Part shown: positions 1 to 9,777 of the stretch, piece after piece
How the letters are laid out: each line of letters starts with the position of its first letter
Numbering within the stretch: the stretch's first letter is position 1
Origin: Pseudomonadales bacterium
GTDB taxonomy: Bacteria > Pseudomonadota > Gammaproteobacteria > Pseudomonadales > Pseudohongiellaceae
DNA: 32,393 nt
Direction: 5' to 3'
NCBI GenBank assembly: GCA_022763285.1
Contig: JALEHB010000220.1
Span: forward strand, 1-32,393
Notes under the pieces: model-generated
Told to the model about the DNA's origin: nothing
The model's database searches: none
What the model saw: the letters and a program-made list of their open reading frames with translations, nothing else
Position numbers and translations under genes: made by a program

Positions 1-75
1 CAGTGGACTGACGTTGGAACACCGGAACGATTGGCCGATGTAAATAACAGGGTTTCCCAAACAGACAGTCGTTAA
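1..75 (+). CDS. murU: 3' end of a nucleotidyltransferase, MurU-like (N-acetylmuramate-1-phosphate uridylyltransferase), partial
   Basis: Frame 1 reads QWTDVGTPERLADVNNRVSQTDSR-stop, running in from the left edge. WTDVGTPERL is typical of the C-terminus of MurU/GlmU-like nucleotidyltransferases. Only 24 residues are visible. Confidence 0.6.
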   Translation, partial: QWTDVGTPERLADVNNRVSQTDSR

Positions 76-89
76 GGACGCCGTGAACC

Positions 90-821
90 ATGCTTGACCG
101 CCTGCGACATCGTGACTACAAACGTGCCATCCTCAATCGTCTGGAAGGTAAAGGGGAGGCTGGTGCCATTCCCGAGGGAGGCAGCAGCGAGATCCTGTTT
201 CTGCGCAGCCTGTTTGTGGTGATGGGGCGCCTGGCCAAACTCGATGGCCGGGTAACCGAAGCCGAGATTGACTATGCCTCCCAGGTGATGAGCCAGTTGG
301 GTCTGGACCCCGGCAAGCGCCAGCGCGCCATCGATTTTTTCTATCACGGCAAGCAACCTGGCTTTGATGTCATGCCCCTTATTCATGAACTGGCCGCCAG
401 CATCGGTCGCAGCAGTGCCCTGGCCCGGCAATTCCTGAAGATTCAGTGCCGGCTGGCCTACAGCAAGGGTTGTATCCGCCTCAAGGAAAGGCTGCAACTC
501 AGGGAAATCGCCGAGGAGTTGGGCTTCAGCAAGGCCGAATTGCTGAGCATCTGTACTGAAATCCAGGTTAGCGAAGACACTCGCATCCGGGGCCGCCGCA
601 GCGGTTTCCTCAGCCAGGCCTACCGCATTCTGCAATTGGCCCCCGATGCCAATGATACCGAGATTCGCCGCGCCTACCGCCGCATGATGTCCCGCTATCA
701 TCCGGACAAACTGGCTGCCAATGAATCCGGTGATGCCCAGCGCCACGCCCAGGAGCAATTCCTGGCGGTGCGCCATGCCTACGAGACCATTTCCGGTTTC
801 CGCAAGATGGTCAATCCCTGA
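90..821 (+). CDS. djlA: DjlA-like co-chaperone (TerB-like domain plus C-terminal J domain)
   Basis: 243 aa; C-terminal J domain (AYRILQLAPDANDTEIRRAYRRMMSRYHPDKL) with HPD motif; N-terminal TerB-like helices. No N-terminal TM segment is visible. Confidence 0.88.
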   Translation: MLDRLRHRDYKRAILNRLEGKGEAGAIPEGGSSEILFLRSLFVVMGRLAKLDGRVTEAEIDYASQVMSQLGLDPGKRQRAIDFFYHGKQPGFDVMPLIHELAASIGRSSALARQFLKIQCRLAYSKGCIRLKERLQLREIAEELGFSKAELLSICTEIQVSEDTRIRGRRSGFLSQAYRILQLAPDANDTEIRRAYRRMMSRYHPDKLAANESGDAQRHAQEQFLAVRHAYETISGFRKMVNP

Positions 822-951
822 GCCCATCAGGCTGCCTCAAGCTCTGAGCTGAGCAATACCCCTCTGATAATGTCGAGGCCGGCACATCAGGACATGGGCT
901 GCCGGAGAGGGTAGAATAGCGCCCCAAATACTAGCCATAGCCCGACTTGCC

Positions 952-1638
952 ATGAAGAAAGACTACCTGATTGCGCCTTCCATCCTGTCTGCCGATTTCG
1001 CCCGCCTGGGCGATGAAGTCAATGCCGTACTGGCCGCCGGTGCCGATGTGGTGCATTTTGACGTGATGGATAACCACTATGTGCCCAACCTGACTATCGG
1101 CCCCATGGTCTGTCAGGCGCTGCGCAATCATGGCATCAGCGCCCCCATTGATGTGCATCTGATGGTGTCGCCGGTGGATCAGCTGATCCTGGACTTCGCC
1201 AAGGCCGGCGCCAGTTACATCAGTTTTCACCCGGAAGCCAGCGAGCATGTAGATCGTTCTCTGCAATTGATCCGGGATCAGGGCTGCAAGTCGGGTCTGG
1301 TATTGAACCCGGCCACGCCGCTGGACCATCTGGAATATGTGATGGACAAGCTGGATGTGATTCTGCTGATGTCGGTCAATCCCGGATTTGGTGGCCAGAA
1401 ATTTATTCCTTCCACACTGAAGAAGCTGGAAAAAGTGCGAAAACTGATCGATGACAGTGGTCAGCGTATTCGCCTGGAAGTGGACGGTGGTGTCGGGGTG
1501 AAGAATATCCGCGAGATCGCCGCTGCCGGCGCCGACATGTTCGTGGCGGGTTCAGCCATTTTCAACAGTGACAACTACGCCGAGACCATCGCCGCTATGC
1601 GCGCCGAACTGGGTCAGGACAGCAGCAAGCATCACTGA
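952..1638 (+). CDS. rpe: ribulose-phosphate 3-epimerase
   Basis: 228 aa; [32 protein letters not shown] and [14 protein letters not shown] motifs. Confidence 0.97.
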   Translation: MKKDYLIAPSILSADFARLGDEVNAVLAAGADVVHFDVMDNHYVPNLTIGPMVCQALRNHGISAPIDVHLMVSPVDQLILDFAKAGASYISFHPEASEHVDRSLQLIRDQGCKSGLVLNPATPLDHLEYVMDKLDVILLMSVNPGFGGQKFIPSTLKKLEKVRKLIDDSGQRIRLEVDGGVGVKNIREIAAAGADMFVAGSAIFNSDNYAETIAAMRAELGQDSSKHH

Positions 1639-1661
1639 GTCTGAGTCGGGGTTTGAGCAGC

Positions 1662-3140
1662 ATGAAAGCAGAACAATTCCAGACCCTGGCGGATCAGGGT
1701 TTCAATCGTATTCCGGTGGTCCGGGAAATCCTGGCTGACACGGAAACTCCGCTCAGCACCTATCTGAAACTGGCCAGGGGTCAGTACAGCTATTTCTTTG
1801 AATCGGTACAGGGCGGCGAGAAATGGGGTCGCTACTCCATTATTGGTTTGCCCTCTCAAACGGTGCTGCGGGTCAGCGGCGAACGGGTGACGGTCGAGAC
1901 TGACGGTGAGGTTGTGGAAGAGAGTACCGGCGAAGATCCCTTCGCCTTTGTCACCGCCTACAAGCAACGCTTCAATGTGGCACCGCTGCCGGATCGCAAA
2001 CGTTTTGCCGGTGGCCTGGTGGGCTATTTCGCCTATGACACTGTGCGCTATGTGGAAACCAGCATTGGTCCGTCCACGGCCCAGGATGAGATCGGCACCC
2101 CCGATATTCTGCTGATGGTGTCCGAGGAAGTGGTGGTGTTCGACAATCTGCGCGGCACCATCTCCTTCATTCTCAATGTGGATCCGGCTGTGGAAAATGC
2201 CTGGGAGACAGCCCAGACCCGGCTCGATGCCCTGCAGGGAGCCCTGCTGCAGCCCACACCCATGCCCGCGGCCGGTGATTGCCAGGCCATTTCGGAAGCG
2301 GACTTCCGGCATCATTTTCCGCGCCCGGAGTTTGAGCAGGCAGTGGATCGCATCAAGGACTATATCGTCGCCGGTGATGTGATGCAGGTGGTGCTGGCCC
2401 AGCGCATGTCGGTGCCTTTTGCTGGCGACCCCATGAATATCTATCGCGCCCTGCGCTACCTTAATCCCTCGCCCTATATGGTGTTTTTCGACATGGGCGA
2501 TCACCATGTGGTGAGTGCCTCGCCTGAGATTCTGGCCCGGGTCGAGGACGGCAAGATTACCGTGCGACCTCTGGCGGGAACCCGCAAGCGTGGCGCGACT
2601 GAGGCCGAAGATCTGGCGCTGGAGCAGGACCTGCTTGACGATGCCAAGGAAATTGCCGAGCACCTGATGTTGATCGATCTGTCACGTAATGATTCGGGCC
2701 GGGTGTCCAAAACCGGATCGGTGACGGTGCCGCGCAAGATGTTTGTGGAACGCTACTCCCATGTCATGCACATCGCCTCCATCGTCGAGAGTGAAATTCG
2801 CGACGACAAGACAGCCCTGGATGTGCTGCAGTCCACCCTGCCGGTGGGCACCCTGAGTGGGGCACCGAAGGTTAGAGCCATGGAGATCATTGACGAGCTG
2901 GAACCGGACAAGCGCGGCATCTATGGGGGTGCCATGGGCTATCTGGGCTGGAACGACAATATGGACATGGCCATCGCTATTCGCACCGCGGTCATCAAGG
3001 ATGAAACCCTGTTTGTCCAGGCCGGTGCCGGTATCGTTGCTGACTCCCAGCCCGCCTCGGAATGGGAGGAGACCCAGAACAAGGCCCGCGCCATTGTCCG
3101 CGCTGTACAACTGGCCCAGAACGACCTGTCGGTGGAATAG
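1662..3140 (+). CDS. trpE: anthranilate synthase component I
   Basis: Chorismate-binding signature ([54 protein letters not shown]). ATG at 1662 preferred; the ORF track extends to a TTG at 1653. Confidence 0.96.
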   Translation: MKAEQFQTLADQGFNRIPVVREILADTETPLSTYLKLARGQYSYFFESVQGGEKWGRYSIIGLPSQTVLRVSGERVTVETDGEVVEESTGEDPFAFVTAYKQRFNVAPLPDRKRFAGGLVGYFAYDTVRYVETSIGPSTAQDEIGTPDILLMVSEEVVVFDNLRGTISFILNVDPAVENAWETAQTRLDALQGALLQPTPMPAAGDCQAISEADFRHHFPRPEFEQAVDRIKDYIVAGDVMQVVLAQRMSVPFAGDPMNIYRALRYLNPSPYMVFFDMGDHHVVSASPEILARVEDGKITVRPLAGTRKRGATEAEDLALEQDLLDDAKEIAEHLMLIDLSRNDSGRVSKTGSVTVPRKMFVERYSHVMHIASIVESEIRDDKTALDVLQSTLPVGTLSGAPKVRAMEIIDELEPDKRGIYGGAMGYLGWNDNMDMAIAIRTAVIKDETLFVQAGAGIVADSQPASEWEETQNKARAIVRAVQLAQNDLSVE

Positions 3141-3156
3141 CGCGCCGCCAGCGTAT

Positions 3157-4587
3157 CTAGCCTTTTACCTCATCGTAGGCCGACAGCGCTGCCTGTCGTG
3201 ATTCCCGCAAGTCCACCATGGGCTCCGGATAGTGCTTGCCCAGCTTGACGCCAGCTGCCTCCAGTTCCTGCTGGGGAGCCTTGAAGGGTTCGTGCAGCAA
3301 TTTGTCCGGCAGTTTCTTCAGCTCCGGTACAAAGCGGCGAATATAGTCGCCACCGGGATCGAATTTCTGTGACTGGGTGACCGGATTAAAGATGCGGAAA
3401 TAGGGGGCGGCATCGGCGCCGCAACCGGCTACCCATTGCCAGCTGCAACTGTTATTGGCCAGATCCGCATCCACCAGGGTGTCCCAGAACCAGCGTGCAC
3501 CTTGATGCCAGTGCAGCATCAGGTTTTTTACCAGGAAAGACCCCACTACCATCCGTACCCGATTGTGCATGTAACCGGTTTCCCAGAGCTCGCGCATGCC
3601 GGCGTCCACCAGGGGATAGCCGGTTTCGCCCCGCTGCCATTGTTCCAACTGCCGGCTTTGCTGGGCTTTCCAGGGAAATTCATTAAAACGCTCATTGAGG
3701 TTTTTCCAGGTCAGCTCCGGGAAGTGGTAGAGCAGGGCATAGGAAAACTCACGCCAGGCCAGCTCTCGCTGAAAATGTTCACTCTGGGCTTCACTGGCGG
3801 CATTGGCACCGGCCCGCTGGGCAGCTTGCCAGACCTGGCGGGGCGAGATTTCCCCGAAATGCAGATGGGGTGACAGGCGAGAGACCGAGCGCTGGGCCGG
3901 AAAATCGCGCCCTTTCTTGTAATCGCTCAGCCCCCGGTCGAGAAAATTCTGCAGGCGATTGTGGGCGCCTTCCTCGCCCGGCGTCCAGCTTGCGTCCATG
4001 CCCTGGAACCAGTTGATCGTTGGCATCAGTTCCAGATCATCGAGCTTGTCGGCATTTTGCGGGCAGGGCGTGATCTGCAGCTTTGACGGTTTGCGCCGCG
4101 CCTCGCCAATGGGGGTATGTCGGGCCATGGCGTTTTTGTAAAAGGGAGTAAATACCTTGTAGACAGTGCCATCGTCCTTGAGATTTTCCCAGGGCTCCCA
4201 GAGCAGGGAGGCATTGCTGCTGTGCACTTGACGGCCATCATCTTCGAGCTTTTGCTTGAGGGCCTTGTCACGCTTGATGCGCCAGGGCTCATAGCAGCGG
4301 TTCCAGTAGACGCCGCTGACCTGTTTGTCAGCACAGAGTTTTGGCAACAGGGTTTTCGGGTCGCCCTTGAGCACCCAGAGCTTGTTGTCCAGGCTCTGGT
4401 TCAGGGCCGTCAGGGACTGATGCAGCCACCAACGACTGGCGGCGCCCATGGCCCAGTCCCCGGCATTGCTGTCATCGAGGATATAAACCGGCAGGATACG
4501 CCCCTGCTGGCTGGCGGCGATCAGGGCCGGATTATCGCGAAGGCGCAGGTCCTGGCGGAACCAGACTATGTTAAGGGCTGTGCTCAT
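3157..4587 (-). CDS. phrB: deoxyribodipyrimidine photolyase, class I (CPD photolyase/cryptochrome family)
   Basis: IVWFRQDLRLRDNPAL N-terminus; FAD-binding domain with WREFSYALLYHFPELTWKNLN, GYPLVDAGMRELWETGYMHNRVRM and NNSCSWQWVAGCGADAAPYFRIFNP. Start placed at ATG 4587 rather than the upstream start at 4647. Confidence 0.95.
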   Translation of the reverse strand: MSTALNIVWFRQDLRLRDNPALIAASQQGRILPVYILDDSNAGDWAMGAASRWWLHQSLTALNQSLDNKLWVLKGDPKTLLPKLCADKQVSGVYWNRCYEPWRIKRDKALKQKLEDDGRQVHSSNASLLWEPWENLKDDGTVYKVFTPFYKNAMARHTPIGEARRKPSKLQITPCPQNADKLDDLELMPTINWFQGMDASWTPGEEGAHNRLQNFLDRGLSDYKKGRDFPAQRSVSRLSPHLHFGEISPRQVWQAAQRAGANAASEAQSEHFQRELAWREFSYALLYHFPELTWKNLNERFNEFPWKAQQSRQLEQWQRGETGYPLVDAGMRELWETGYMHNRVRMVVGSFLVKNLMLHWHQGARWFWDTLVDADLANNSCSWQWVAGCGADAAPYFRIFNPVTQSQKFDPGGDYIRRFVPELKKLPDKLLHEPFKAPQQELEAAGVKLGKHYPEPMVDLRESRQAALSAYDEVKG

Positions 4588-4645
4588 GTGCTCTTCTACG
4601 CTGCTGTTGGCATTGACGATCAGTGTCTGGATCAAACTCCGGTTC

Positions 4646-4674
4646 AAGACAGTGGCAGGCGGTCTTGCTATGAT
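4646..4674 (+). promoter_or_regulatory. candidate sigma70 promoter for trpGDC
   Basis: AAGACA (4646-4651, 4/6 match to TTGACA), 17-nt spacer, TATGAT (4669-4674) preceded by TG as an extended -10. It lies between the divergent phrB and trpG starts. Confidence 0.45.
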
Positions 4675-4745
4675 TGGCGCTGCCTGAAATCCGGCCTGTA
4701 AAGAGGTTTGCGCCGGATATGAAGCGGGATTGAGAGGACGCCAAT

Positions 4746-5342
4746 GTGCTGTTAATGATCGACAATTATGATTCCTTCACCTACAACGTGGTGCAATACC
4801 TGGGTGAACTGGGCGCCGATGTGCGAGTGTATCGTAATGATGCCATCAGTCTCGAAGAAATCGAGCAATTGCAGCCCGAGCGCATAGTTATCTCGCCGGG
4901 CCCCTGTACCCCCAATGAGGCCGGTATTTCCATGGATGTGGTGCGGCATTTCGCCGGGCGCCTGCCGATACTGGGCATCTGCCTGGGGCACCAGAGCATC
5001 GGTCAGGTATTCGGCGGCGATATTGTGCGGGCCGAACAGGTCATGCATGGCAAACTGTCGGCTATTCATCATCTGGGAGAAGGTGTGTTTGAGGGCCTGG
5101 ACAATCCCTTTACGGCCACTCGCTATCATTCCCTGGTGATTGCCCGGGATTCATTGCCGGACTGTCTGGAAGAGACAGCCTGGACTGCTGATGAACAAGG
5201 ACAGCGGGTCGAGATCATGGCGGTGCGCCATCGCCAGCACGCCATCGAAGGGGTGCAGTTTCATCCAGAATCCATTCTTAGTGAACATGGCCACCAACTT
5301 CTGAAGAATTTTCTGCAGCTGGGTACAGCAGTCCCGGCCTGA
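4746..5342 (+). CDS. trpG: anthranilate synthase component II / aminodeoxychorismate synthase glutamine amidotransferase
   Basis: [57 protein letters not shown] start. Confidence 0.96.
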   Translation: MLLMIDNYDSFTYNVVQYLGELGADVRVYRNDAISLEEIEQLQPERIVISPGPCTPNEAGISMDVVRHFAGRLPILGICLGHQSIGQVFGGDIVRAEQVMHGKLSAIHHLGEGVFEGLDNPFTATRYHSLVIARDSLPDCLEETAWTADEQGQRVEIMAVRHRQHAIEGVQFHPESILSEHGHQLLKNFLQLGTAVPA

Positions 5343-5404
5343 GCGGCAACAGCGACCCCGGGGAAGGGTAAAAGATAGTGTAAAGGGCAGGGCGAGAGAG
5401 TCTT

Positions 5405-6433
5405 ATGGATATCAAAACCGCAATCAAACAGTGTATGGCTGGCAAGGACCTGAGCCGGGATGAAATGATCGCCGTCATGCATGACATCATGTCCGGGCAG
5501 ACCAGTGATGCCCAGAACGGTGCCTTTCTGGTGAGTCTGCAAATGAAAGGCGTGAAGGCCGATGAAGTGCTGGGTGGCGCCACTGTCATGCGCGAGCTGT
5601 CCACCAAAGTGGCCGTGCAAAACCATGAGCATCTGGTGGACACCTGCGGCACCGGTGGTAGCGGTTCCAATAAATTCAATGTGTCCACCGCCAGCGCATT
5701 CGTGGCGGCCGCTGCTGGTGCCCGGGTTGCCAAGCATGGTAATCGCGGTGCCTCGTCCAAAAGCGGCAGTGCCGACGTGCTGGAGGCTGCTGGCGTCAGT
5801 CTGACCATGAGCCCCGCACAGGTGGGTCAGGCCATCGATGAAATCGGGGTGGGTTTCATGTTTGCGCCGGCCCATCACAGTGCCATGAAACATGTCATCA
5901 CCGCGCGCAAGGAAATCGGCGTGCGCACGATTTTTAACCTGCTGGGCCCGCTGACCAATCCGGCCGGGGCCAGCAAGCAGCTCATGGGCGTCTTCGATGC
6001 TGCCTGGAGTCCCATCCTGATTGAAGTGCTCAGGGATATGGGCAGCGAGCATGTGCTGATTGTTGCCGCCGAAGACGGTCTGGACGAAATCAGTCTGTCG
6101 GGCAAGACCCTGATTCACGAGCTGAAAGAGGGCCAGATCAGCAGCTACTCGGTAAGCCCGGAAGACTTCGGTATCAGCAATTATGACGATTACCACATGC
6201 TGCAGGTGGAAGATGCTGCCAGTTCCCTGGCCATGTTGAAGCAGGCCCTGAGTTATGCGAATCAGGCTGCGGGGGATATTGTGGCCCTCAATGCCGGTGC
6301 CGCTATCTATGCTGCCGACCTGGAAGCCGACCTGGCTGCCGGGGTGGCCCGAGCCCAGGAAATCCTGCGCAGCGGCGCGGCCCTGACAAAGCTTGAGCAA
6401 CTGGTGCAATTTTCCAATTCGGTGAGTAACTGA
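5405..6433 (+). CDS. trpD: anthranilate phosphoribosyltransferase
   Basis: 342 aa; [50 protein letters not shown]. Confidence 0.97.
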   Translation: MDIKTAIKQCMAGKDLSRDEMIAVMHDIMSGQTSDAQNGAFLVSLQMKGVKADEVLGGATVMRELSTKVAVQNHEHLVDTCGTGGSGSNKFNVSTASAFVAAAAGARVAKHGNRGASSKSGSADVLEAAGVSLTMSPAQVGQAIDEIGVGFMFAPAHHSAMKHVITARKEIGVRTIFNLLGPLTNPAGASKQLMGVFDAAWSPILIEVLRDMGSEHVLIVAAEDGLDEISLSGKTLIHELKEGQISSYSVSPEDFGISNYDDYHMLQVEDAASSLAMLKQALSYANQAAGDIVALNAGAAIYAADLEADLAAGVARAQEILRSGAALTKLEQLVQFSNSVSN

Positions 6434-6435
6434 TC

Positions 6436-7236
6436 GTGGCAGCCACTATTCTTGAACAAATTGTCGCCCACAAGAAAACCGAGGTGGCCAGTGCCAGGGG
6501 GCGGGTCTCCCAGGCCGAGCTGGAATCACGGTTTCCCGAGGCGGCCAGCCAGCGCGGCTTTGCTGCGGCGCTGACCCAGCAGGTTGCCCGGGGCAAGGCT
6601 GCCATTATCGCGGAAATCAAAAAGGCCTCGCCTTCCAAGGGTTTGATTCGAGCCGATTTCGATCCGGCGGTTCACGCCCGGGACTATGCCGCCCATGGTG
6701 CCACCTGTCTTTCCATCCTGACCGACAGGGACTATTTTCAGGGCGCCGATGAGTATCTGGTGGCGGGCCGCAATGCCTGTGAGCTGCCGGTGATTCGCAA
6801 GGATTTTATGATCGATCCCTATCAGGTAGCAGAATCCAAAGCCCTGGGTGCCGATTGCATTCTGCTGATCGTGGCGGCCCTGGGGCAGGAGCAGCTACGT
6901 GAACTGGCCGCTTATGCAAATGAAATCGAGATCGATATACTGGTAGAAGTGCACGATGGCAAGGAACTGGACCGTGCATTGCAGCTTGAGGCCGATCTGA
7001 TCGGCATCAATAACCGCAATCTGCATACTTTCGAAACCAGTCTGCAGACCACGCTGGACCTGGCTCTGGAGGTTCCGGAAGAGAAACTGGTGATCACCGA
7101 GAGCGGCATCAACACTGCCAGTGATGTGAAAACCATGGTTGAGCATGGTATATACGGGTTTCTGGTCGGTGAATCCTTCATGCGGGCGCCCCAGCCTGGC
7201 GAGAAACTACAGGAAATTTTTGCTGATTATGTATAA
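6436..7236 (+). CDS. trpC: indole-3-glycerol phosphate synthase
   Basis: 266 aa; [43 protein letters not shown] start. Confidence 0.97.
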   Translation: MAATILEQIVAHKKTEVASARGRVSQAELESRFPEAASQRGFAAALTQQVARGKAAIIAEIKKASPSKGLIRADFDPAVHARDYAAHGATCLSILTDRDYFQGADEYLVAGRNACELPVIRKDFMIDPYQVAESKALGADCILLIVAALGQEQLRELAAYANEIEIDILVEVHDGKELDRALQLEADLIGINNRNLHTFETSLQTTLDLALEVPEEKLVITESGINTASDVKTMVEHGIYGFLVGESFMRAPQPGEKLQEIFADYV

Positions 7237-7648
7237 GGCCGAAGACAGCGAGAGTCTGGAAAACACTGGCGCGGAAACCCGTGTGCCTCCGCCCTCCAAG
7301 AAGGGTATTGCCCGGCTGATTGCCGCCAGCAAATATTCGGCAGCCGGTCTGCGTTCGGCCTTCAGGAGTGAAGAAGCGGTGCGCATGGAAGCGGCGGCTT
7401 TTGTGGTGATGGCGCCACTGGGTTTCTGGCTCGGCTCCACCGATGTGGAGAAGGTGTTGTTGGTGGGTTCACTGGTGCTGGTAATCCTGATGGAACTGAT
7501 CAATACAGCCATCGAGAAAGTGGTGGATCGGGTCAGTGGGGATTACCACGAGCTGTCACGCATCGCCAAAGACATTGGCTCCGCCACGGTGCTGATCAGT
7601 ATCGTTCTGGTGCTGTTCACCTGGGCTGTACTTCTAATTCCCTCCTGA
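7229..7648 (+). CDS. dgkA: diacylglycerol kinase
   Basis: [30 protein letters not shown] and [37 protein letters not shown] overlaps the trpC stop by 8 nt (ATGTATAA). Confidence 0.94.
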   Translation: MYKAEDSESLENTGAETRVPPPSKKGIARLIAASKYSAAGLRSAFRSEEAVRMEAAAFVVMAPLGFWLGSTDVEKVLLVGSLVLVILMELINTAIEKVVDRVSGDYHELSRIAKDIGSATVLISIVLVLFTWAVLLIPS

Positions 7649-7725
7649 GCCTTCACGGCGCAAGCAGGCGCGACTCCCGGCATGAGCGGATGAAACGGTG
7701 TTTCGGCGCTGGATAAGAGGTGTTG

Positions 7726-7753
7726 CGGGAAAGTTCTGGGTCGAACTTTCCCG
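7726..7753. terminator. perfect 11-bp inverted repeat between convergent dgkA and crp, candidate bidirectional terminator or 3'-end stabiliser
   Basis: CGGGAAAGTTC-TGGGTC-GAACTTTCCCG. No clear T-tract follows on either strand. Confidence 0.5.
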
Positions 7754-7762
7754 AAAGCAATC

Positions 7763-8398
7763 CTAGCGGGTCCCGTGGACGACGATGGTTTTGCCTGAGA
7801 CGCTGATCAGATCCTGTTCTTCCAGAGTCTTCAGAACGCGTCCGGCCATTTCCCGTGAACAATTGACGATGCGGCCGATTTCCTGGCGCGTGATCTTGAT
7901 TTGCATGCCATCGGGATGGGTCATGGCATCGGGTTCCTTGCTGAGATCAATCAGGGTGCGGGCAATACGACCGGTCACGTCATAAAACGCCAGGTCGCCC
8001 ACCTTGCGGGTGGTGTTGCGCAAACGATGAGCCATCTGCTGACCGATGGTGAAGACAATCTCGGGGTGAGAGCGAATATAGGTGTTGAAATTGGCGTAGC
8101 TGATTTCAGCAATTTCACAGGCAGTACGGGCGCGACACCAGGCGCTGCGTTCTTCCGATTGTTCGAACAGGCCCATCTCTCCGAAAAAATCACCCGGGTT
8201 CAGATAGGCAATCACCACTTCCTTGCCGTCATCGTCTTCGAGAATAACAGACACCGAACCCTTGATGATGTAATACAAGGTGTCGCACTGGTCACCTTCA
8301 TAGATGATGGTCGCGCGATTCGGGTATCGTTTGCGATGACAATGGGACAGGAAATTATCCAGATCCTCTATATGTGGCGTGATTGCCATAAGCGCCAT
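7763..8398 (-). CDS. vfr: cAMP-activated global transcriptional regulator CRP/Vfr
   Basis: [31 protein letters not shown] cNMP-binding region; [30 protein letters not shown] recognition helix. The start could instead be the ATG at 8389. Confidence 0.95.
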   Translation of the reverse strand: MALMAITPHIEDLDNFLSHCHRKRYPNRATIIYEGDQCDTLYYIIKGSVSVILEDDDGKEVVIAYLNPGDFFGEMGLFEQSEERSAWCRARTACEIAEISYANFNTYIRSHPEIVFTIGQQMAHRLRNTTRKVGDLAFYDVTGRIARTLIDLSKEPDAMTHPDGMQIKITRQEIGRIVNCSREMAGRVLKTLEEQDLISVSGKTIVVHGTR

Positions 8399-8399
8399 T

Positions 8400-8415
8400 T
8401 GTGAAATTCCTCACT
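8400..8415. promoter_or_regulatory. candidate CRP/Vfr site overlapping the crp ribosome-binding region
   Basis: TGTGA-AATTCC-TCACT, one mismatch to TGTGA-N6-TCACA. Confidence 0.4.
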
Positions 8416-8463
8416 CTCCTGCTGAGTTAGCTTCAACTGTATATCACATTTTTCCCGCAATTA

Positions 8464-8479
8464 TGAGATCACAATCACA
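8464..8479. promoter_or_regulatory. candidate CRP/Vfr site in the crp upstream region
   Basis: TGAGA-TCACAA-TCACA, one mismatch to TGTGA-N6-TCACA. Confidence 0.4.
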
Positions 8480-8574
8480 ATAATTCTTCGGCTGGACGAC
8501 TGCCGGGCCGCTGCAAAGGCCTGCAGAGACAGTGCGTAGGAGGCACGATGTGAACTGTGCTAAGCTTTGCGCGG

Positions 8575-8611
8575 TTTGCGTTACTACGGTATATCGGTAG
8601 TTTGGCGCAAA
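8575..8611. repeat. inverted repeat in the crp-osmC divergent region
   Basis: TTTGCG-TT-ACTAC-GGTATATCG-GTAGT-TTGG... with the outer right arm CGCAAA at 8606-8611; inner arms ACTAC/GTAGT and outer arms TTTGCG/CGCAAA. Confidence 0.6.
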
Positions 8612-8625
8612 ATCTTGATGATTCA

Positions 8626-8656
8626 GTCACTTCAGGGTCTGGCCCTGGTGAGTGAC
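8626..8656. repeat. inverted repeat (hairpin) just upstream of the OsmC-family gene
   Basis: GTCACT-T-CAGGG-TCTGG-CCCTG-GTG-AGTGAC; arms of 6 bp and 5 bp. Confidence 0.6.
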
Positions 8657-8688
8657 TATGTAATTTGGGCAGGTATTTTGGGCAGGCT

Positions 8689-9111
8689 ATGAAAGCAACA
8701 GTTAAATGGGTTGATGATGTAATGTTTGTGGCGGAGTCCGGTTCCGGACATGCCATTGTGCTGGACGGAGCCCCGGAAGCGGGTGGCCGGAATATGGGCA
8801 TGCGACCCATGGAGCTGATGGCTCTCGGAGTGGGCAGTTGCTCATCCTTCGACGTGGTAACGATTTTGCGCAAGGCGCGTCAGCAGGTCACTGATTGTGT
8901 GGCCGAGGTGACCGCCGAGCGGGTGGATGCGACACCGGCCGTGTTCGAATCCATTCATCTGCGTTTCAAGGTCAGGGGCAAGGACCTGAGTGAGAAGCAG
9001 GTGGCAAGAGCGGTGGAGTTGTCTGCCGACAAGTACTGCTCGGCTTCAATCATGCTGAAGAACGGTGGCGTCAAAATCAGCCACGATTTCGAGATACTGG
9101 ACGAGGCCTGA
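8689..9111 (+). CDS. yhfA: OsmC/Ohr family protein, YhfA-like
   Basis: MKATVKWVDDVMFVAESGSGHAIVLDGAPEAGG, GMRPMELMALGVGSCSSFDV, DKYCSASIMLKNGG; divergent from crp, as yhfA is in E. coli. Confidence 0.85.
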   Translation: MKATVKWVDDVMFVAESGSGHAIVLDGAPEAGGRNMGMRPMELMALGVGSCSSFDVVTILRKARQQVTDCVAEVTAERVDATPAVFESIHLRFKVRGKDLSEKQVARAVELSADKYCSASIMLKNGGVKISHDFEILDEA

Positions 9112-9119
9112 GTCAGGCG

Positions 9120-9139
9120 CGTCTGAACAGCCTCAGACG
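9120..9139. terminator. small hairpin between convergent osmC-family gene and coq7
   Basis: CGTCTGA-ACAGCC-TCAGACG, perfect 7-bp arms overlapping the coq7 stop; no U-tract. Confidence 0.35.
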
Positions 9140-9777
9140 TGGTAGGTGGTTTTCTTCATCACCTGGGACAGGGAGGTCATGGCCAGCTTGACCGGTTGCG
9201 GCAGCTCGGCGCCGCCGGCCTGTTGGGCCGATTCCCCGTGTTGCTTTTCGTCCACGATCATCTGCCCGAGAATGGCCTTGCTGCGCTGGTCGGTTTCCGG
9301 GAGCTGCTGCAAATGCTCTTCAAGATGCTCGCAAACCTGCTTCTCGGTTTCAGCCACGAAGCCGAGGCTCCATTTATCGCCCGCCAGGCCAGCCAGAGCG
9401 CCGACCCCGAATGACATGCCATAGAACAGCGGGTTAAGCAGGCTGGGCTTGCTGTCCAGTTCACTCAGTCGCTCCTCACACCAGGACAGATGGTCCACCT
9501 CTTCCTGGGCAGCTTCTTCCATGGACTGTCGGGTATCACCCAGTTTTGCTGTGGCGGCCTGTCCGGCATACAGGGCCTGGGCACAAACTTCACCGGTATG
9601 ATTGATACGCATCAGGCCTGCGGCATGGCGCCGCTCGCTGTCGCTCAGTTCACTGTGCTCAATCTCTGTCGCCGGTGATTGTCGACGGGCATGGGATGAG
9701 CCAGGTATACAGCTGCGCAGGGCCTGGTCCAGCTGGAGCAAGGCGCGATCGATCTGGTTCAGTTTGCGGTCAGTCAT
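9133..9777 (-). CDS. coq7: 2-polyprenyl-3-methyl-6-methoxy-1,4-benzoquinone monooxygenase
   Basis: [54 protein letters not shown] carboxylate-bridged diiron motifs. Confidence 0.95.
   Translation of the reverse strand: MTDRKLNQIDRALLQLDQALRSCIPGSSHARRQSPATEIEHSELSDSERRHAAGLMRINHTGEVCAQALYAGQAATAKLGDTRQSMEEAAQEEVDHLSWCEERLSELDSKPSLLNPLFYGMSFGVGALAGLAGDKWSLGFVAETEKQVCEHLEEHLQQLPETDQRSKAILGQMIVDEKQHGESAQQAGGAELPQPVKLAMTSLSQVMKKTTYHV

Noticed and set aside
822-951. Small RNA gene between djlA and rpe
   Set aside because: The 130-nt gap contains a tagaat that could be a -10 box for rpe, but no convincing -35, hairpin or terminator; not enough to call.
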